Below, in pieces: positions 26,969-35,344 of a DNA stretch of 60,673 nucleotides. Every line of letters begins with the position of its first letter. The first letter of the stretch is position 1. The stretch comes from Bacteroidales bacterium. Its GTDB lineage: Bacteria > Bacteroidota > Bacteroidia > Bacteroidales > CG2-30-32-10. The stretch is taken from NCBI GenBank assembly GCA_035353855.1, contig DAOQAK010000018.1, positions 1-60,673 on the forward strand, given 5' to 3'. The notes under the pieces are model-generated. The model was not told where the DNA came from. It saw nothing but the letters and a program-made list of their open reading frames with translations, and made no database searches. The position numbers and the translations under genes were made by a program.

Positions 26969-27436
26969 AAGGACAAATTTTTCTTTTTTGCTTTCAACAA
27001 TATCGCTGCCATATTTTTTTCTTATTTCTTCAATTGATTTAGGGCTTTTGTTTAAACTTTTATAATCAGATGGGCGGTAATACCACATAACTTTTTTCGA
27101 TGCGAAATAAAAGCCAATTTGCTTTAATATGGCACGATGCGTGTATGTGTTGCCACTTAGCCAAATCCAGTTGCCGATAAGCTCAATTATTAAACCATCA
27201 AGACAGATAATTTGATTAATGATTTCGGGATAACGGATAAATTCCTGTTTATCTTCTTCGCTCTGCTTAGCAAAATCAAACAAAGGGTTCTTTTGAATTT
27301 CTTCGTACTCATTGTTTATTTCCTGCATTATTGCTGTTACTCCTCCTCTATCGGGGTGGTGCTTCATGGCAAGTTCTTTGTATTTGCGCTTCACTTCTTC
27401 GAGTGAGTGGCAATCGAAAAAATATTTTATGTTCAT
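26963..27436 (-). CDS. J-domain (DnaJ-like) protein
   Basis: The 157-residue protein begins with a short J domain: YKELAMKHHPDRGGVTAIMQEINNEYEEI includes the HPD motif (near residues 27-29) needed to stimulate Hsp70 ATPase. The remaining ~100 residues are unlike DnaJ (no G/F region, no zinc finger) and include an aromatic-rich patch (GNWIWLSGNTYTHR). Single-domain J proteins are common in phages and elements. A role in element replication or protein remodelling is inference. Confidence 0.8.
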   Translation of the reverse strand: MNIKYFFDCHSLEEVKRKYKELAMKHHPDRGGVTAIMQEINNEYEEIQKNPLFDFAKQSEEDKQEFIRYPEIINQIICLDGLIIELIGNWIWLSGNTYTHRAILKQIGFYFASKKVMWYYRPSDYKSLNKSPKSIEEIRKKYGSDIVESKKEKFVLK

Positions 27437-27862
27437 AAATAAAAGATTTAGTTAATAAATAAATTGAGGTTCTGCGGCTCAATGGCGTTCGCCGCCGCAT
27501 AAAAAAAGTATATCATTTTAAAAGCTTAGGCAACAAAAAGCGGAAGGCTTAAGCGAAACGCAAGGTTTTTGACAAAAAAAATTTTACACTTTAAAAAGCA
27601 AAATGAGAATAAGTAAAAATTTTTTTGTCAAAACACGCAGTGCCTGACCTTGCATGAGCGAAGCCGTGCTTAACTTTGCCTAAGACTTTTATAAATGATA
27701 CCCCTAATTTTTATTTTTTGAGATTATTAAGAATAAGTACATTTGACTAATAATTATTGGCAGCCAATAGACTTACAGGGATAAACAATTTAAAAGCAAA
27801 CAAAAAAGTTTATTTTAATAGGAGATAATCTTTTAATAATAATTAAAAGAAAATAAAATAAA
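27437..27862. repeat. Intergenic region with nested inverted repeats
   Basis: Within this 426-base gap, CTTAGGCAA (27526-27534) is inverted at 27676-27684, and inside it a longer pair (about 27566-27585 and 27616-27634, ttttgacaaaaaaatttt type) is inverted. A GC-rich palindrome (gcggc...gccgc) lies near 27474-27498. No ORF fits. It may be a structured RNA, a replication or transfer site, or a decayed non-autonomous element. Confidence 0.5.
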
Positions 27863-28498
27863 ATGAATAAAAAGGATCCAATTATATGTACCTATCCAGT
27901 ACTAATTCGGCTCTCAGAATTAGAAAATATGCTAAATAAAAAGGACAATAAGGATAAGAAAACATTCATATCGATAATTGAACATCGCTTGAGCAGAAGA
28001 TTTTTAAAAGTAATTGATAAAGCAAATAAAGGCGATTTAAGCTCATTTCTTTCAATGGCAATTTGTTGCTTTCTTATTGAAACGCTTGAATGTTTTTATC
28101 AAGGATTAGAGAATACAGAAGGAAGAGGAGAAGGACTAAGAGTATTTAAAAGCTTTTTTAAAAGAGAAGAAGCAAATTTTCCTGGACTATATGATAAGAG
28201 TACTGATTTTTATTATAATGTTCGATGTGGTTTACTGCATCAAGCAGAAACTAAAAGCGGCTGGTTCCTAAATAAAAATGGCAAGTTATTAGAGCTTTCA
28301 GATGGAGAAAAAACAATTAATGGAAAACTCTTTTATGAAGCAACAAAAAAATCAATAGAAAACTATTTAATTTTATTAGAAAAAAGCGACTTTACCAGTG
28401 ATGATAAGATATGGGAAAACGCATTTAAAAAACTTATTGAAGTATGCAAAAATTGCAAAGAAATTGAAAAACCTACAAAGAAGAAGGACAGCCGATAA
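27863..28498 (+). CDS. HEPN-like protein with RxxxxH motif
   Basis: The 211-residue, helix-rich protein contains NVRCGLLHQAETK, where R121 and H126 form the Rx4-6H motif of HEPN ribonucleases. In HEPN proteins the motif follows a polar helix, as here (FYYNVR). The rest is charged and lacks other signatures. HEPN domains are frequent in abortive-infection and toxin-antitoxin systems, cutting RNA when activated. The next gene starts 48 bases downstream and may be its partner. The HEPN call rests on one motif plus helical character. Confidence 0.5.
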   Translation: MNKKDPIICTYPVLIRLSELENMLNKKDNKDKKTFISIIEHRLSRRFLKVIDKANKGDLSSFLSMAICCFLIETLECFYQGLENTEGRGEGLRVFKSFFKREEANFPGLYDKSTDFYYNVRCGLLHQAETKSGWFLNKNGKLLELSDGEKTINGKLFYEATKKSIENYLILLEKSDFTSDDKIWENAFKKLIEVCKNCKEIEKPTKKKDSR

Positions 28499-28546
28499 AA
28501 GTATTGTACGCATATATGACAATGAAAAGAGTAATAAAAAATCAAT

Positions 28547-29077
28547 ATGAAAGTTTTAATTTATAAGCGAACACATAAAGGAGATCCTAAAAAAGAAGGG
28601 ATATTTGGCAATCAGGATTGTATGGGAAGAATCCGAAATTGGAATTATGATGCTGTAATTGGTATAGGAGGAAAGACAGCTTGGAAAGAAGATTTGGATA
28701 TAAAATATAAAATAAATTGGATAGGTTTAGAGCCAAAAAAAATCAAATCCAATGATGGGCGAAAGTGTGATAAAGTTGTTTTTTCACACTTTGAGTTGTA
28801 TGAAGGGAAAGGGGTAAAAATAAAGGACAATTATCCAAATCTTTTTAAATATATGTATGAGAGTGGAAAAAGATTTGATATGTCTTCTGATTTACCAAAA
28901 GATGTTTATGAAGAAGTAAAACAAATTTTAGATTCAATTAAAGATTGTCCTAAATCAGAAGCATATGATGCAGTTGAAAACATTGCTACTTTTGAAACAA
29001 AAAAAACCTTTAGTTCCTCAAAATGCGGTGGCTGTTTTGGTGGTAAGGAAATAGAAATGACAATTCAAGAATGCTGA
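28547..29077 (+). CDS. Hypothetical protein, possible partner of the HEPN-like gene
   Basis: The 176-residue protein begins MKVLIYKRTHKGDPKKEG and has NWNYDAVIGIGGKT and VVFSHFELYEGKG as its most conserved-looking parts. It ends in a cysteine-rich tail (KCGGCFGG, final Cys) that might bind metal. I have an impression of similar proteins of unknown function but cannot name a family. The tandem arrangement with the HEPN-like gene suggests a two-gene unit. Confidence 0.55.
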   Translation: MKVLIYKRTHKGDPKKEGIFGNQDCMGRIRNWNYDAVIGIGGKTAWKEDLDIKYKINWIGLEPKKIKSNDGRKCDKVVFSHFELYEGKGVKIKDNYPNLFKYMYESGKRFDMSSDLPKDVYEEVKQILDSIKDCPKSEAYDAVENIATFETKKTFSSSKCGGCFGGKEIEMTIQEC

Positions 29078-29855
29078 TAATAAAACATTAGAAATGACCA
29101 TCCCATTATAGCATTGATTAAAGTGCATAGTGATTTGGTAGAAACTTACAATATTTTATTTATGGAATGCGTGGTGTGGGAAAAGCCTAAAGCAGGTTTA
29201 TAGTGCCTACAGCTCAAAACGAAGTGGAGGCTGCAATTAGCGAAGCGGTTTGCAGCCGGAACAAAACCAAGCATTTCAGAGATGCGAGCCACTGCGAGCG
29301 GAGCAAGGGTGGCAGACAAAAAAGCACGTAACGTAGTGAGTGCGTTGGATGGCATATGTTGCTTGCAACACAAGGGCGACGGTGGTGGCGGTGATGTAAG
29401 ATAATTAATTTATAAATACTGGTATTTTCCGACACCACCGGAAGCCCGCAGCCCGCAGCGACACGCAGGCGAGCCAAAATAAGAAGCAGCCGCCGGACTT
29501 GAAGGGACTGAAGCGAACGAAGGCGAAATGAAATGAAGGATAGTGAGCCTGCGAACGCCCTGAATGAAATTGAGCAGTAGAGAGCAAAGTGCCTGAAAGG
29601 ACGAAAAAGGCTGCAAGTGAAGCAGAAGGAGGAACTGCAAAAAGCATGACAGCCTTGCGATAGCAACCTTTGGCGGTGCTGCTCTTGTTAGACATTTAAA
29701 ACAGACACTTATCTAACAAGGGCTGCAATGGGCTGGCGTGATTTTTTGCTGACGAACTGATGCTGAACACCCTATAAACCTGCGAAGGCTTGAGCGGTGG
29801 GAAATAATTAAAATTTGAATTAGAAAAAGGTAAAAATTTAAGTGTAGAAAAAGGG
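29078..29855. other. GC-rich, purine-skewed non-coding island
   Basis: From about 29170 to 29780 the plus strand is noticeably richer in G and A than its A/T-rich surroundings, with runs such as gaagcgaacgaaggcg and aaatgaaatgaagg. Several overlapping minus-strand frames stay open only because of this skew, and their translations are Ser/Leu/Cys-rich without domain features. There is no convincing gene. It may hold a structured or antisense RNA or be degraded foreign DNA. Confidence 0.5.
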
Positions 29856-30137
29856 TTAGTCAAGAAGACCATTTTTTGATAGTATTTTAATGTATTCTTC
29901 TTTATTTATACTACATTTTGCAAATTGTATAAATTGATTATTACTCAGTTTACATTGATGTGCCATTTGAGATACTAAGGAAATGCCAATGTCTTTTGAA
30001 GAACCTCTGCTTATTTTTGTATGTAAAACTAATTTATCATTATGCCAAAATTCAAGAAACTTATGGTCCCCAGAATTTTCAACAAAACCTTTTTGAAGAA
30101 GATTTTGAAGTGTTTTTTTTGTATCAAGTGAGCTCAT
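29856..30137 (-). CDS. HicA-like small protein (putative toxin)
   Basis: This 93-residue basic protein has the HicA/dsRBD-like layout: LLQKGFVENSGDHKFLEFW, then LVLHTKISRGSSKDIG. In HicA toxins the same position carries a glycine-rich turn with a histidine and strand pair (GSH..F). HicA proteins are mRNA-cutting toxins. The C-terminal half (NQFIQFAKCSINKEEYIKIL) is longer than classic HicA. Its start overlaps the upstream gene by 4 bases, so translation is coupled. Assignment is by fold pattern, not a firm family match. Confidence 0.5.
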   Translation of the reverse strand: MSSLDTKKTLQNLLQKGFVENSGDHKFLEFWHNDKLVLHTKISRGSSKDIGISLVSQMAHQCKLSNNQFIQFAKCSINKEEYIKILSKNGLLD

Positions 30138-31054
30138 TCTTCAACTCTATTTACAAAAAGGTTAATAATCTTTTTTATTTTTTGAAGCCTTTTGGTAAGT
30201 TTCTTGTCAGGTAATTCATTACATCTTCTATAAAGAAAATCAAATTCTTCAGAAAAATCAACCTCTGCATCAACTTGAGATTCGCCAACCCCAATTATAT
30301 CAAGCATTGGGTGTTTAATTATTATATTGTTATTCTCTCTTGAAACTTCACATAACAAGTAATCATTGAAAATATAAAGTCTGTCAAAATATCTTAAAGA
30401 GATTGGCTTGAAAGCTACACATAAATTAGGTCTATCAAAATAGTCTAAAACTTTTTGCCTGGGTTTTTTGCCAGGAATATTAGTGATTTTTATATGACCA
30501 ACAAATTCTTCAGTTAAACCTGGTTCAGTAACATTTAAAACATCTGATATTAATTTATTTTTTGTTTCAATATTAAATTTTCTAATCTTGTAGATTGGAA
30601 CTACATTATTATTCTTATCATAATCAATAAATCTTACTGGGGTATTTCCTAAACTGGTGGTAAATGCATATAAATTTTCAACAATATAGTTGCGACGAAA
30701 AGCATCAGGATAAAGTTCAAGTAATTTTAAATAATCAGATTTATCGGATAATTTTATTAAATTATCTAACTGGTCATTTACAAATAAACGCTGTTCGTCA
30801 ATGTTCCCTAAAACATGTTGTTTTGGTAAAGAATACTTAATTTCAAGAACTGTACAGCATTTTTTTATACCTAATAAATCAAGTTCGAAATTATTTAAAT
30901 CTATTGATGATTCAACAGTATTTTTTGCTATAGATGTAACAAGTTCTTGTAATGACTTACCAAGCTTAATAAGATAATTGATGGCAATGGTTCCATGTTT
31001 ACCCATTTCACCACCAATTTCAATATTAAGCCCCTTTGTAAGATCAATTTTCAT
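30134..31054 (-). CDS. Putative antitoxin-like partner of the HicA-like protein
   Basis: This 306-residue protein has a C-terminal segment (GESQVDAEVDFSEEFDFLYR, then LTKRLQKIKKIINLFV) that resembles HicB-type partner domains, in which an acidic stretch precedes a helical end. The first ~200 residues show no known domain. It is translated before the HicA-like gene and overlaps it by 4 bases, an arrangement typical of toxin-antitoxin modules with an enlarged antitoxin. No DNA-binding motif is obvious. Confidence 0.45.
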   Translation of the reverse strand: MKIDLTKGLNIEIGGEMGKHGTIAINYLIKLGKSLQELVTSIAKNTVESSIDLNNFELDLLGIKKCCTVLEIKYSLPKQHVLGNIDEQRLFVNDQLDNLIKLSDKSDYLKLLELYPDAFRRNYIVENLYAFTTSLGNTPVRFIDYDKNNNVVPIYKIRKFNIETKNKLISDVLNVTEPGLTEEFVGHIKITNIPGKKPRQKVLDYFDRPNLCVAFKPISLRYFDRLYIFNDYLLCEVSRENNNIIIKHPMLDIIGVGESQVDAEVDFSEEFDFLYRRCNELPDKKLTKRLQKIKKIINLFVNRVEE

Positions 31055-31300
31055 AAAAAAAATATAGAAATATTAAATTATATACGAAAATTATTGATAT
31101 ATGTTACTTTAAAATCATTCAGCTTTTAAATGATAATAAAAAATGAAATTTTAAGAATAACTTAAATAGCAAAATACAGTTAGCCAAAAATAGAGAAAAC
31201 AAATATAATTAAAAAGTAATATTACGAGGTGAACTAAGCTAAAATGATGTAATTAAAGAAATGCAAAATAAAAATTGGCGTAAAAAAGATATTTTTAAAA

Positions 31301-32371
31301 TCATTTTTTATGATATACTGCAATTTTGTTATTACGTAAAACCATTAAAAAATTCTGAACCTCGTAATCTTGACCTTCTTTATCTTTTATTATTGCAGCG
31401 TATTCTTTAGTAAAATAAATACTATAATCTAGACCACTTTCGTTAATTACAGATTTAATGAAAGATTTATTAGTAATATTACCTATTAAATATATTGTCT
31501 CAATTTCACTACTGATTTTTTTAAGATCATTGATGTAAATCTTTTTACCTTCATTATCAATTTTAAATTTCTTACCCAATATGCGAATTGTGAATTTGCA
31601 ATAACTACCAACAAATTCATTAGCGCCTTTTTCATCAAATTTTCGATTTGCATAACAGTAAAGTAAAGCAACTAATTCAGTAACTTCCTTATAGATTTTT
31701 TCTTTTTCAGCACCTTTTGCAAAAATTTTTTCACCTAAAAAATTCATTTCTTGTATGAATACAGGGAAAAATATACCTGCTTTGCCAATATCAAAGAAAT
31801 TGTCATAAAGCTGACCTACCTTATCTTTTTCAAGACCATCACGGAGAAAATCACTGACAAACTGATCTAATATATCTGCTTTCTGATTTTCAAATAATTT
31901 ATAAGCAACATATAAATCAATAGAATCTTTTTGATATTTGGCTATATAGGATTTAGCTTTTCTTAAAAGGACACCAGAAATATATGCCATAGAAGCGTTA
32001 ACTAGATTTTTGTTTTGATTAACACTTTTATGCATTCTAATAATAAATGCATTGTTTTTGATAAATTGTTCACGAGTTTGGTTTTCATTTATCCAGTGAA
32101 TAACAATATTAGAAGGAGATAAATTAGGAATATCCTTCGAGAGCTTATTTGAATATGAATTTACTTTACTTTGAATATCATATTTTACATATTGGTATTC
32201 ACCTTTATTCAATAGGTATTTTGTAACTCTATAAAAAATAGAAGCCCATTTTTCAAGAGTTTCAGGGTGTCTTATGAGGTAAAATACCGTTGTGCCAAAT
32301 GTTACAACAATAATAGCAACGCTGATTATTATTGTTACATTTAAGTTTATTGTAATGTCAAGAATATTCAT
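31301..32371 (-). CDS. N-terminally membrane-anchored hypothetical protein of the defence cluster
   Basis: The 356-residue protein has one hydrophobic helix at about residues 12-34 (VTIIISVAIIVVTFGTTVFY), then a long soluble, mostly helical and lysine-rich part without known motifs. Its ATG overlaps the stop of the preceding small gene (ATGA), so it belongs to the same transcript as the restriction genes. Single-anchor proteins at the end of defence operons are often effectors or sensors; here that is inference from position only. Confidence 0.65.
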   Translation of the reverse strand: MNILDITINLNVTIIISVAIIVVTFGTTVFYLIRHPETLEKWASIFYRVTKYLLNKGEYQYVKYDIQSKVNSYSNKLSKDIPNLSPSNIVIHWINENQTREQFIKNNAFIIRMHKSVNQNKNLVNASMAYISGVLLRKAKSYIAKYQKDSIDLYVAYKLFENQKADILDQFVSDFLRDGLEKDKVGQLYDNFFDIGKAGIFFPVFIQEMNFLGEKIFAKGAEKEKIYKEVTELVALLYCYANRKFDEKGANEFVGSYCKFTIRILGKKFKIDNEGKKIYINDLKKISSEIETIYLIGNITNKSFIKSVINESGLDYSIYFTKEYAAIIKDKEGQDYEVQNFLMVLRNNKIAVYHKK

Positions 32372-32604
32372 AATTTATCATTTAAAAAACTTGATAGATC
32401 TTTAACACATTTGGGTTTGTCACATGATATTTTTATGTCCCCACCTTGAGGGAAAATGCCATTAATGTTTTCAATAGTAATTTTATCACTACAGAATTTA
32501 CACTTTATTTCCCCATTTTTAATTTTATCAAGTAAACCAAGATTATGCAATAGGGTTTCTAGATTATCATCATGGATTACATTTAAATTTTCTTTATTGA
32601 TCAT
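32368..32604 (-). CDS. Small protein with paired cysteine motifs, downstream of res
   Basis: I chose the ATG at 32604 (MINKENLNVI); an upstream ATG would overlap the res gene by ~98 bases with an unrelated frame. The ~78-residue product contains CKFC and, 30 or so residues later, CDKPKC, a pattern that could bind one zinc. No family is recognised. It starts 43 bases after res and overlaps the next gene by 4 bases, which supports co-translation. Confidence 0.5.
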   Translation of the reverse strand: MINKENLNVIHDDNLETLLHNLGLLDKIKNGEIKCKFCSDKITIENINGIFPQGGDIKISCDKPKCVKDLSSFLNDKL

Positions 32605-32647
32605 AAAGTGATAATTAATTATGCTAAGGTATAAATAAAATAAATTT

Positions 32648-35338
32648 TTATTTGTAAATATTTGGTGAAACAACTCCTTTGAAACTGCTTGTTTTTGATA
32701 TTTGGTCATGTGGGATAAGGGCGTATTTCCATGGTTTGCCGCCATGTTCCTTTGTGTATTCGGTTGCGTACTTGCAATATTTTAATGCTGCCTGTGCCTT
32801 AGCCTGAACATCAGGATCGTTGATTTCATTGGCTGCTTTTACTTCAATTAAATATATACAATCTGCTGTTTCGGCAACGAAATCGGGTTCGTAAATTCTA
32901 CTGTTGTTGTGCCAGTATATACGAAACTGATTTGGCGCAGGTCGTAACCATTTTAAAACTTCTTTGTCATTCTCTAAAACATAGGAAAGTGTTTGTTCAG
33001 TGCGGCTGTCGAACTTGTATTCAAAGTGACAGCTCTTTTCAAAACCTGAAAAAACAAATTTTGTTACCTGGCTGGCCGGAAAGCTATCGTCCCGATAATC
33101 TTTCCTACTCATACCTTTTAAAGCTGTACCGCTCCATTCTTCAATGCGTGTAAATGGCTTCACATTTGGTTTAATGTATTCAGGTTCATGCAAACGGAAA
33201 TGCTGCATCATTTGTGAATAGATTTTATTTGCAATAAAATTGCGTGATTGAAAAACTATAGTTTTCAAGACTTCGTTTTCTTTTAAATTATTTTGAAGCT
33301 TATCTACTGCTTGTTTTGCCAGCTTATACAGTAAATCTGCATTTGCATCATAATCTATTTCGGAAAAATTAATCAGCTCTGAAATTATTAATTTCACCGG
33401 ACTGCCATAATTTACGCCTGTTTTGACTTCTATTATATCATAACTTTTATCCTTCAAACCAATTCTTACAATTTCTTCATTTAGCTGATCATAGGAAAAG
33501 TCCTTACTATCTAAATCAAAATCATCAAAACTTGCGGTTACTTCGCCCTGCACTAAATCCATTCTTGGCATTTCAATGATATTCTTTTTGAAATCAGCAA
33601 CCAGCTTTTCATAAATTTCATCTGCTTCGGTTGCAATTTGATCAGCAAAAATATTAATCTGCCCTGTGCTTAATTCTTTATGAACTGCTTGCATAACCTG
33701 TGCTTTCACATCAGGTTTCATTAGGTCGTCAACTTTTTTTACTTGAGAGTTTGTATTGAAAAACGGAATAACATTTACTAAAACTTTTTTCGCATCAACT
33801 ATATTTTGTTGTTTCTGTTTTTGAGTAGCATCCTGAATTTTATTTACAACTTCTTGCTCGTTCTGCAAATTAACTGTAATGGTACTTTGCGCCGTTACCA
33901 CTTCAACTCTTTCATTTAGTTGGGCTGCATCAATTTCAACAAATTTTAATTTATTTAAAATTGAATTGGGATCCTGGGCTGCTGCAATTACTTTATTGAA
34001 ATTATCGTGTGCAACGACAGTGAGTTTATCTACTTTTTCATTGTTTGTTCTTTCTCCACCGAAAGGCAAACGTAAACCTCTGCCAATGGTTTGCTCAACT
34101 AATACTGATGCGTTGGCTGCTCTCAGCGGAACTATTGTATAAAGGTTTGTAACATCCCAACCCTCTTTGAGCATGTTCACATGAATTACTATTTCAATTT
34201 CATTGTCGTCTTTTTCTAATGAAATAAATTGTTCTTCTATTAATTCTTCATTTCTGGTGGTGCTATCTATCTGTAACACTTTTTCAGCAAATGTACCTTC
34301 ATAAAAATCCACAGAAGTAACTAAATTATAAACAGCTTTAGCATGTGTAGTGTCTTTGCACACCACTAAAATAAAGGGCTTCACCAATTTTCTACCTGTA
34401 TTCAAAGCAAAGAGTTTTAACTCTTGCTTTGTATCTTCGTGTATGCTTACAGCATCTTCTAATTTTATTTTTTCAATTTCTTCTTCGCTTCTTCCATGCG
34501 GATTAAAGTCTTTTCTTGTAGCAATGGTTGGGTTCTTCACATACAACCCATCGTCTAATGCTTTAGCCAAGCTGTATTCATACACCACGTTTCTGAAAAG
34601 ATTACTTTTTTCATCTATTGGAGTTGCCGTTAATTCAATGCCTAAGACAGGTTTCAATTCATTGATTGCATCTTTGCTTTTATCGGCATGATAGCGGTGC
34701 GCTTCGTCCATTAAAATAACCAAGTCGTTCAAATTGCTTAGATAATTCCAATAGCTTTGACCTATATACTCAGAAAGACGCTTAATGCGAGGTGTCATAT
34801 TTTTCCCACCTTCTTTTACAGGCTTTGTTTCACGAGCAAATTTTGAAACATTGAAAATATTTATTCTAATTTCTGTTTTGCTAAACAAAGAACTTACCTG
34901 ATTGTAATTGTCGCCGGTGATAATTACAGGTTTGTTATGGACAAACTCTGCAATACCATTGAATACATATTTTTCATAACTACTATTGCCAAAATCTTCA
35001 ATGAGTTTATTGTAAATGGTAAGGTTAGGAGCCAATACAAAAAAGTTCTTAATTCCTTTTTCTAAATACAGATATGCAATACAAGCACCCATTAAGCGTG
35101 TTTTACCTACGCCTGTAGCAATGCTGTAACAGATAGAAGGAAACTCTCTTTCAAAATCGGTGCAGGTTGGATATAGCGCTTGCACTTTTTCCAATTCTGT
35201 TTTAAGGTCAACATCTTTTTTAAGTTCTAACTCACCCGAAAGATGAACAAGTATATCTAATGCCTCTTGCAAAGGTTGGCGAAGTGATAAACGCTGCTTT
35301 ATATTTTCTGCTATTTGATTCATGGTCGTATTTTGCAT
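32648..35338 (-). CDS. res: Type III restriction enzyme Res subunit (helicase-nuclease)
   Basis: This 896-residue protein has a superfamily 2 ATPase: Walker A ATGVGKT (about 74-80), DEAH at 211-214, and later helicase motifs including QTIGRGLRLPF. The C-terminus carries a PD-(D/E)xK nuclease site: P818-D819, then E832-V833-K834 (LIEVKA). It uses ATP to move or switch along DNA and cuts when partnered with the methyltransferase. It starts 6 bases after mod. Length is slightly below typical Res (about 900-1000). Confidence 0.92.
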   Translation of the reverse strand: MQNTTMNQIAENIKQRLSLRQPLQEALDILVHLSGELELKKDVDLKTELEKVQALYPTCTDFEREFPSICYSIATGVGKTRLMGACIAYLYLEKGIKNFFVLAPNLTIYNKLIEDFGNSSYEKYVFNGIAEFVHNKPVIITGDNYNQVSSLFSKTEIRINIFNVSKFARETKPVKEGGKNMTPRIKRLSEYIGQSYWNYLSNLNDLVILMDEAHRYHADKSKDAINELKPVLGIELTATPIDEKSNLFRNVVYEYSLAKALDDGLYVKNPTIATRKDFNPHGRSEEEIEKIKLEDAVSIHEDTKQELKLFALNTGRKLVKPFILVVCKDTTHAKAVYNLVTSVDFYEGTFAEKVLQIDSTTRNEELIEEQFISLEKDDNEIEIVIHVNMLKEGWDVTNLYTIVPLRAANASVLVEQTIGRGLRLPFGGERTNNEKVDKLTVVAHDNFNKVIAAAQDPNSILNKLKFVEIDAAQLNERVEVVTAQSTITVNLQNEQEVVNKIQDATQKQKQQNIVDAKKVLVNVIPFFNTNSQVKKVDDLMKPDVKAQVMQAVHKELSTGQINIFADQIATEADEIYEKLVADFKKNIIEMPRMDLVQGEVTASFDDFDLDSKDFSYDQLNEEIVRIGLKDKSYDIIEVKTGVNYGSPVKLIISELINFSEIDYDANADLLYKLAKQAVDKLQNNLKENEVLKTIVFQSRNFIANKIYSQMMQHFRLHEPEYIKPNVKPFTRIEEWSGTALKGMSRKDYRDDSFPASQVTKFVFSGFEKSCHFEYKFDSRTEQTLSYVLENDKEVLKWLRPAPNQFRIYWHNNSRIYEPDFVAETADCIYLIEVKAANEINDPDVQAKAQAALKYCKYATEYTKEHGGKPWKYALIPHDQISKTSSFKGVVSPNIYK

Positions 35339-35344
35339 TAGGAA

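Noticed and set aside
29146..29695. Several overlapping minus-strand open frames
   Set aside because: They exist because of strand composition; three frames are open at once and none has domain-like sequence or a ribosome-binding site.
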